Part shown: positions 16,437 through 20,798 of the stretch, piece after piece
Layout of the letters: each line of letters begins with the position of its first letter
How positions within the stretch are numbered: the stretch's first letter is position 1
Assembly (NCBI GenBank): GCA_947174375.1
Contig: CAMWIS010000011.1
Location: 1 to 20,798 of the forward strand
Reading direction: 5' to 3'
Length of the DNA stretch: 20,798 nt
Origin: an uncultured Bacteroidales bacterium
GTDB taxonomy: Bacteria > Bacteroidota > Bacteroidia > Bacteroidales > P3
Notes under the pieces: generated by a model
What the model saw: the letters and a program-made list of their open reading frames with translations, nothing else
The model's database searches: none
What the model was told of the DNA's origin: nothing
Translations under genes and position numbers: made by a program

Positions 16437-16772
16437 ATGAATACATTAGTTAATATAGGCATGTTCGTGACCTACGCGCTGTTTGCGGTGGCGTTGGTGG
16501 CGTTGCTTTACTTCGCCGTCACGCAGTTCATCGACAACATCCGTAGATCCAAGACGACGTTGTATGCCGTTGTGGCGTTGGTGGTCGTGTATCTGATCGC
16601 GTACCTCTGTTCGTCGCCGACCGACGTAAGCGAGGCCTTCCTGGAAAAGACGGGAACGTCCTTAACGGCTTCCAAGTTTATCGGAAGCGGTATGATGATG
16701 TTCTACATCCTTTTCTTCGGCACGATAGTAGCGTTGTTGGGCGCCGAAGTCGCCAAACTCTTTAAAAAGTAA
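16437..16772 (+). CDS. Small three-span membrane protein between exbB and exbD, function unknown
   Basis: I do not recognise a named family. The 111-residue product is almost entirely membrane: spans at about 8-31, 42-58 and 82-105, with a basic loop FIDNIRRSKT between the first two and a basic end, VAKLFKK. It lies 40 bp after exbB and 5 bp before exbD1, in the same direction, so it is almost certainly co-transcribed. Its place inside the channel gene set suggests an accessory subunit or assembly factor of the ExbBD complex; that role is inference from position only. Confidence 0.8.
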   Translation: MNTLVNIGMFVTYALFAVALVALLYFAVTQFIDNIRRSKTTLYAVVALVVVYLIAYLCSSPTDVSEAFLEKTGTSLTASKFIGSGMMMFYILFFGTIVALLGAEVAKLFKK

Positions 16773-16777
16773 GAACT

Positions 16778-17356
16778 ATGGGAAAGAAAAGCCCTACTAT
16801 CAATGGGGGTTCCATGTCGGACATATCGTTCCTGTTGTTGACATTCTTCTTGTTGACATCATCGATCGATACGGACTTGGGTATCGCGCGCCGTTTGCCG
16901 GCCATGTTGCCGCCCAATGCCCCGAAGCCTGAAATCCACCAGCGCAATGTTTTCAAGGTGCTGGTGTCGTTCAAGGACGAATTGCGTGTGCAGGATCAGA
17001 ACGTCGATATCACGATGTTGAAGAACATGACCAAGGAGTTCATGGCCAATCCTGCGAACAACAGCAAGATGTCCGAAAAGACGATGAAGGAAGTGCCGTT
17101 GTTGGGCAAGGTACCGGTATCCAAGGGGGTCGTTTCCTTGAAGAACGACCGGGGAACCTCGTATGAAATGTATATCAAGGTACAGAATGAGCTGACCGCT
17201 GCGTTCCACGAATTGCGGGACGAGATGGCGCGGGAATATTTCGGCGCCAAGTTCGACGATTTGAAGGGCGACCAGCAGAAAGCCATTCAGGAAGCCATTC
17301 CGGTAAGCATATCGGAAGCGGAACCCACGGCCGTTAATGTAGGAGGAGCGAGATAA
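16778..17356 (+). CDS. exbD: ExbD/TolR-family biopolymer transport protein, first copy
   Basis: ExbD carries the proton-binding aspartate of the channel and contacts TonB in the periplasm. The 192-residue protein has a short cytoplasmic N-terminus, then one membrane span with GSMSDISFLLLTFFLLTSS; Asp15 aligns with the essential aspartate (Asp25 in E. coli ExbD). The periplasmic part is longer than in E. coli ExbD (141 residues total) and is rich in charged helix near 140-170. Its stop codon overlaps the start of the second ExbD by one base (TAATG), a sign of translational coupling. Confidence 0.9.
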   Translation: MGKKSPTINGGSMSDISFLLLTFFLLTSSIDTDLGIARRLPAMLPPNAPKPEIHQRNVFKVLVSFKDELRVQDQNVDITMLKNMTKEFMANPANNSKMSEKTMKEVPLLGKVPVSKGVVSLKNDRGTSYEMYIKVQNELTAAFHELRDEMAREYFGAKFDDLKGDQQKAIQEAIPVSISEAEPTAVNVGGAR

Positions 17357-17820
17357 TGGGAAAGTTCAATAAAGGAGGCAAGAAAGAGATGCCGGAAATC
17401 AACACCGGCTCTATGTCGGACATCATCTTCATGTTGTTGTTCTTCTTCATGGTGATTACGACGATGCGTGAAGCGACGCTGTTCGTGCGCATCGTGCCGC
17501 CGGTTGCCAGCGAGGTGCAGAAATTGGAAAAGAAGTCGTTGGTGAGCTACATTTATGTAGGACCTCCGATTGATGCACGCAAGTATGGTACCGAGCCGCG
17601 TATCCAGTTGAACGATCAGCTGGCCAACGTGTCGGAAGTCATGGGCTTCGTGGAAGCCGAACGTTTGTCGCGCGATGAAGTGGACCGCCCGTTGTTGACC
17701 ACCTCCATCAAGGCTGACCGTACGGTCAAGATGGGCATCGTAACCGATGTGAAAGTGGAACTGAGAAAAGCCAACGCTTTGAAGATAAACTATTCGACCG
17801 CCCGCGGCAAGGTTTATTAA
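17356..17820 (+). CDS. ExbD/TolR-family biopolymer transport protein, second copy
   Basis: This 154-residue protein is a second, divergent ExbD. GSMSDIIFMLLFFFMVITT spans the membrane and Asp22 matches the proton-binding aspartate. The periplasmic domain is of normal ExbD size. It starts on the last base of the preceding exbD stop codon. The two copies may form a mixed oligomer or serve different TonB proteins. A bidirectional terminator follows 18 bp after the stop, so tonB is not part of this transcript. Confidence 0.9.
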   Translation: MGKFNKGGKKEMPEINTGSMSDIIFMLLFFFMVITTMREATLFVRIVPPVASEVQKLEKKSLVSYIYVGPPIDARKYGTEPRIQLNDQLANVSEVMGFVEAERLSRDEVDRPLLTTSIKADRTVKMGIVTDVKVELRKANALKINYSTARGKVY

Positions 17821-17838
17821 GAAGCGCAGTGCGATACG

Positions 17839-17871
17839 AAAAAAAGGCGACCGGAAGGCCGCCTTTTTTTT
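17839..17871. terminator. Bidirectional intrinsic terminator between exbD2 and hflX
   Basis: Seven A residues, GGCGACC, loop GGAA, GGCCGCC, then eight T residues. Apart from one A-C mismatch the stem pairs fully, and A/T runs on both sides let it work in both directions. It sits 18 nt after exbD2 (plus) and 16 nt after hflX (minus), which converge here. Confidence 0.9.
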
Positions 17872-17887
17872 ATGCCGTCCGTGGGGC

Positions 17888-19105
17888 TTATCCGTCGATT
17901 TCGCCCGTTTCGGTGTACTCGTCGTATAGGAATTTGTCGTAGGGATAGCGCGTCTGGTGGATGCGTTTGATTTCTTCGTACAGGAACTCCCGGAAGGCCG
18001 GAATGTTCTCCTTGGTGTGCGCCGAAACGAAGAAGCAGGGCGTATGCGCCTTGCCCATCCAGGTCTTTTTGAGGTCGTCCAGGCTGTAGTTGCGCGGCGT
18101 GACGGGGCTGAGGTCGTCCGGCTCCTTTTCTTCGTAGGTATAGGCGTCTATCTTGTTGAACACGACGATATGGCGCTTTTCGGCCGTGCCGAGTTCGCTC
18201 AGCGTCTGCGCCACCACTTCCATCTGGTCTTCGAATTCGGGATGCGAGATATCGACCACGTGCAGCAGGATGTCCGATTCGCGCACCTCGTCCAAGGTGG
18301 ATTTGAACGACTCCACGAGGTGGTGCGGCAGTTTGCGGATAAAGCCCACCGTATCGGAAAGCAGGAACGGCAGGTTTTTGATGACGACCTTGCGTACCGT
18401 GGTGTCCAGCGTGGCGAACAGCTTGTTTTCGGCCAGGACGTTCGACTTGCTCAGCAGGTTCATCAAGCTCGACTTGCCCACGTTCGTATAGCCCACCAAC
18501 GCCACGCGCACGAGCTGTTCGCGGTGTTTGCGCTGCGTGGCCTTCTGTTTGTCGATTTCGGCCAGGCGTTCTTTGAGCAGGCTGATTTTATTGCGGATAA
18601 CGCGGCGGTCGGTCTCGATTTCCTTTTCACCGGGGCCGCGCATCCCCACGCCGCCGCGCTGTTTGCTCAAGTGCGTCCAAAGGCCGGTCAGCCGCGGCAG
18701 CAGGTATTGGTATTGCGCCAGCTCCACCTGCGTCCGCGCGTGGGCCGTGCGGGCGTGCCGCGCGAAGATGTCCAAAATCAGGGTCGTGCGGTCTAAGACC
18801 TTGCGTTTGAGTTCGCCCTCTATGTTGCGCAACTGGGCGGGCGAGAGTTCGTCGTCGAAAATAACGGTGTCGATGTCGTTGTCTTCGATAAAGGTTTTGA
18901 TCTCCTGCAATTTGCCCGACCCTACATAGAATTTGCCTTGCGGAAAGCCGGTCTTCTGAATGAACGTGCGCACGACGTCCGTCTCCGCCGTTTCGGCCAA
19001 AAACGCCAGCTCGTCGATGTATTCCTGCTCTTTCTCCACGCTGACTTCGTCGGTGGCCAGGCCGACGAGCACGGCGCGTTCCCGTATTTTGGCGGTGCTG
19101 ATCAT
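17888..19105 (-). CDS. hflX: GTPase HflX, ribosome-associated
   Basis: HflX is a conserved GTPase that binds the 50S subunit and, in E. coli, splits stalled or heat-damaged 70S ribosomes. The 405-residue protein has the HflX N-terminal domain with RGPGEKEIETDRR at 156-168, then a G domain: G1 GYTNVGKS at 205-212, G3 DTVGF at 251-255, and G4 NKID at 317-320. Length is normal. It lies 4 bp downstream of trpS on the same strand, so the two are probably co-transcribed, and ends at the bidirectional terminator. Confidence 0.95.
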   Translation of the reverse strand: MISTAKIRERAVLVGLATDEVSVEKEQEYIDELAFLAETAETDVVRTFIQKTGFPQGKFYVGSGKLQEIKTFIEDNDIDTVIFDDELSPAQLRNIEGELKRKVLDRTTLILDIFARHARTAHARTQVELAQYQYLLPRLTGLWTHLSKQRGGVGMRGPGEKEIETDRRVIRNKISLLKERLAEIDKQKATQRKHREQLVRVALVGYTNVGKSSLMNLLSKSNVLAENKLFATLDTTVRKVVIKNLPFLLSDTVGFIRKLPHHLVESFKSTLDEVRESDILLHVVDISHPEFEDQMEVVAQTLSELGTAEKRHIVVFNKIDAYTYEEKEPDDLSPVTPRNYSLDDLKKTWMGKAHTPCFFVSAHTKENIPAFREFLYEEIKRIHQTRYPYDKFLYDEYTETGEIDG

Positions 19106-19109
19106 AAAC

Positions 19110-20096
19110 TTAGAATCCGATGATATGGCGAACCTCGGTCAGTGTCTTGACGGCGCTTTCGCGGGCCCTTTCCGCGCCATGCCGCAGGGTTTTCTTCAAC
19201 AGCTCCTCGTCGGCCAACAGCGCGTTGATGCGTTCCCGCAGCGGCGCGACGAAGCGGATGGCGTCTTCGGCCAGCTGTTTCTTGAGGTCGCCGTAGCGGA
19301 TTTGGCATTGGTTGTACTGTTCGTCAAAGAACGTATAGGCTTCCGGTGCGGAGAGGATGCGGAGCAGTTGGAACAGGTTGGCGATGATTTCCGGCTTCTC
19401 CTGGTTGGGCTCGGTCGGGCCGCTGTCGGTCACGGCTTTCATAACCTTCTTGCGGATGACCTCGTCGGGGTCGGTCAGATAAATCGCGTTCATCTCGCCC
19501 TCCGACTTGCCCATCTTGCCCTTGCCGTCCAAACCGGGCACCTTGACCAGGGCCTCGCCGAAGTTGAACGCCTGCGGTTCCTTGAAGAAATCGGTATGAT
19601 AGACGTGATTGAACCGTTGCGCGAACGTGCGCGTCATTTCCAAATGCTGTTCCTGGTCTTTGCCCACGGGCACGAAGTCGGCCCGGTGCAGCAGGATGTC
19701 GGCCGCCATCAGCGTGGGGTAGGTCAGCAGGCCGGCGTTCACGTTGTCGGGGTTTTGCCGCGCCTTCTCCTTGAACGACGTACAGCGCGAGAGTTCGCCC
19801 AAATAGGCGTTCATGTTCAGGAACAGATAGAGTTCCGCCGTTTCGGGCACGTCGCTTTGCGTGTAAATCACGGCCTTGTCGGGGTCGAGGCCCGCGGCGA
19901 GGTAGTGCGCCAGGATATGGTAATTGTTCGCGCGCAACGCCTCGGGGTTCGGATGCGTCGTCAGCGAATGGTAATCCGCGATAAAGAAATAGCAATCGTA
20001 CTCGTGCTGCATACGCACGAAATTGCGCATGGCGCCGAAGTAATTGCCCAGGTGGATTCTGCCGGTGGGGCGAACCCCGCTTACTACAGTTTTCAT
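19110..20096 (-). CDS. trpS: Tryptophanyl-tRNA synthetase
   Basis: TrpS charges tRNA-Trp with tryptophan. The 328-residue class I synthetase has the HIGH-type box as HLGN at 15-18 (in RPTGRIHLGNYFGAM) and the KMSKS box as KMGKS at 194-198. Other family landmarks are YTQSDVPETAEL, TYPTLMAADILLHRADFVPVGKDQEQHLE and LTDPDEVIRKKVMKA-type sequence. I chose ATG at 20096. The in-frame ATG at 20144 would place the -7 promoter element inside the gene and add 16 residues before the conserved start MKTVVSGVRPTG. hflX follows after 4 bp. Confidence 0.95.
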   Translation of the reverse strand: MKTVVSGVRPTGRIHLGNYFGAMRNFVRMQHEYDCYFFIADYHSLTTHPNPEALRANNYHILAHYLAAGLDPDKAVIYTQSDVPETAELYLFLNMNAYLGELSRCTSFKEKARQNPDNVNAGLLTYPTLMAADILLHRADFVPVGKDQEQHLEMTRTFAQRFNHVYHTDFFKEPQAFNFGEALVKVPGLDGKGKMGKSEGEMNAIYLTDPDEVIRKKVMKAVTDSGPTEPNQEKPEIIANLFQLLRILSAPEAYTFFDEQYNQCQIRYGDLKKQLAEDAIRFVAPLRERINALLADEELLKKTLRHGAERARESAVKTLTEVRHIIGF

Positions 20097-20100
20097 AAGG

Positions 20101-20138
20101 GCAAAGATACACAAATCAAAGTAAATTCGTATCTTTGC
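20101..20138. promoter_or_regulatory. Divergent promoter pair for trpS and the nitroreductase gene, perfect inverted repeat
   Basis: GCAAAGATAC at 20101-20110 and GTATCTTTGC at 20129-20138 are exact reverse complements separated by 18 bp. Each arm holds a full -7 element, TATCTTTG: minus strand at 20102-20109 for trpS and plus strand at 20130-20137 for the nitroreductase. The trpS ATG is 5 nt beyond its element, and the nitroreductase ATG is 22 nt beyond its own. No TTTG -33 elements appear at normal spacing. Confidence 0.65.
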
Positions 20139-20159
20139 CGCCACTCAAAATAGCGGATT

Positions 20160-20798
20160 ATGAAAAGAAATTTCTTGAAAACGGGCGTCATCAGCCTGTA
20201 TGTGGCCGGTCTCGCTTTGGTGGCGGCCGGTATGACGGCTTGCTGCAACAGCGGATGCAAGGCCGACGGTCAGAACACGGCGGAAGCCGTATTGGCCAAC
20301 ATCGCCAACCGTAAGAGCGTGCGTCATTTCGTAGAGGGCAAGGAAGTGTCCAAAGCCGATTTGGAAACCTTGGTCAAGGCCGGTATGGCCGCGCCCACGG
20401 CCCGCAACTCGCAACCGTGGGAGTTCTATATCGTCGCTACGCCCGAAGGCAAGCAGACGTTGGTGGACGGCTTGCCCTACGCCAAGATGCTGGCGCAGGC
20501 TTCGGCCGCCATTGTCGTTTGCGGCAACGCGGAATATATGCTGGACGGCGAGGGCCGCGAATACTGGGTGCAGGACTGCTCGGCGGCCACCGAGAATATT
20601 TTGCTGGCGGCCGAAGCCATGGGCCTGGGCGCGGTATGGACGGGCGTTTATCCCGTGCGGGAGCGCGTCAAGTTCGTGCAGGAAGCCCTGTCGTTGCCTA
20701 CCACGCATCTGCCGCTTTGCGTCATTCCGGTGGGCTACCCCACGGGCGAAGACCAGCCCAAAGACAAATACAAGGCCGACCGCATTTATTGGAAATAG
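20160..20798 (+). CDS. Exported nitroreductase-family flavoprotein, probable lipoprotein
   Basis: The family uses FMN and NAD(P)H to reduce nitro groups, quinones or related substrates. The 212-residue protein is complete, with its TAG as the last three bases of the window. Residues about 43-212 are the nitroreductase fold: NRKSVRHF at 50-57 (phosphate-binding start), APTARNSQPWEFY, and LGAVWTGVYP. Before it lies a signal sequence, 1-27, ending AAGMTACCNSGC. Cys28 could be a lipidation site (MTAC is a weaker lipobox), giving an envelope location that is unusual for a family that is mostly cytoplasmic. Cys29 and Cys33 follow closely. Divergent from trpS. The substrate is not predictable. Confidence 0.88.
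   Translation: MKRNFLKTGVISLYVAGLALVAAGMTACCNSGCKADGQNTAEAVLANIANRKSVRHFVEGKEVSKADLETLVKAGMAAPTARNSQPWEFYIVATPEGKQTLVDGLPYAKMLAQASAAIVVCGNAEYMLDGEGREYWVQDCSAATENILLAAEAMGLGAVWTGVYPVRERVKFVQEALSLPTTHLPLCVIPVGYPTGEDQPKDKYKADRIYWK

Noticed and set aside
17341..17346. AGGAGG as a Shine-Dalgarno site for the second exbD
   Set aside because: It falls in codons for the VGGAR end of exbD1, and Shine-Dalgarno use is weak in Bacteroidota; the TAATG overlap already explains coupling.
1..20798. CRISPR array, insertion sequence, prophage or defence island
   Set aside because: I saw no spaced direct repeats, transposase motifs, terminal inverted repeats of mobile elements or phage genes; the genes are core metabolic and envelope functions.

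Overview
The window reads as a chromosomal housekeeping and envelope region of a fairly GC-rich member of the Bacteroidota, most likely order Bacteroidales. The evidence is the gene set (fused SecDF, lipoprotein TamL, CarboxypepD_reg-TonB receptor, TPR/PD40/OmpA protein, ExbB-X-ExbD-ExbD cluster) and several intergenic copies of the Bacteroidota -7 promoter element TAnnTTTG. GC-rich codons, tryptophanase and this gene set would suit an Alistipes-like organism, but that genus guess is inference only. I see no insertion sequence, prophage, CRISPR array or restriction/defence cassette. No gene-free stretch exceeds 300 bases; the longest, 1677-1910, holds a promoter element and a terminator.

Layout. 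Minus strand, 1-9971 (reading right to left): type I asparaginase (9971-8937), SecDF (8827-5696) with its own terminator, a large OmpA-family envelope protein (5599-3125) followed 23 bp later by AIR synthase PurM (3101-1911) and a strong terminator, then the 5' part of a TonB-dependent receptor (1676-1) that runs off the window. Plus strand, 10068-17820: tryptophanase (divergent from asparaginase) with a terminator; a closely packed set of nitrilase-family hydrolase, TamL and a lysophospholipid-type acyltransferase; tRNA-Ser(GGA); and an ExbB, small membrane protein, ExbD1, ExbD2 cluster ending in a bidirectional terminator. Minus strand, 17888-20096: TrpS and HflX in tandem. Plus strand, 20160-20798: an exported, cysteine-containing nitroreductase-family protein divergent from trpS.

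How the genes relate. Most of the window serves the cell envelope. SecDF pulls proteins across the inner membrane, TamL is an Omp85-family outer-membrane assembly factor, the acyltransferase probably modifies lipids, the OmpA-family protein probably ties the outer membrane to peptidoglycan, and the ExbB/ExbD proton channel would energise receptors such as the one at the left edge. No TonB gene is in the window. Amino-acid catabolism (asparaginase, tryptophanase, an omega-amidase-like hydrolase), purine synthesis and translation (trpS, tRNA-Ser, hflX) fill the rest.

The most unusual points are a C-terminal domain on the OmpA-family protein that looks like a retropepsin-type aspartic protease fold whose catalytic Asp-Thr-Gly has become Asn-Glu-Lys; two genes (asparaginase and trpS) whose -7 elements end only 5 nt before the start codon, suggesting leaderless mRNAs; and compact divergent promoters, one an exact 10-bp inverted repeat. 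All assignments come from reading the sequence and recalling family motifs; no search was run.
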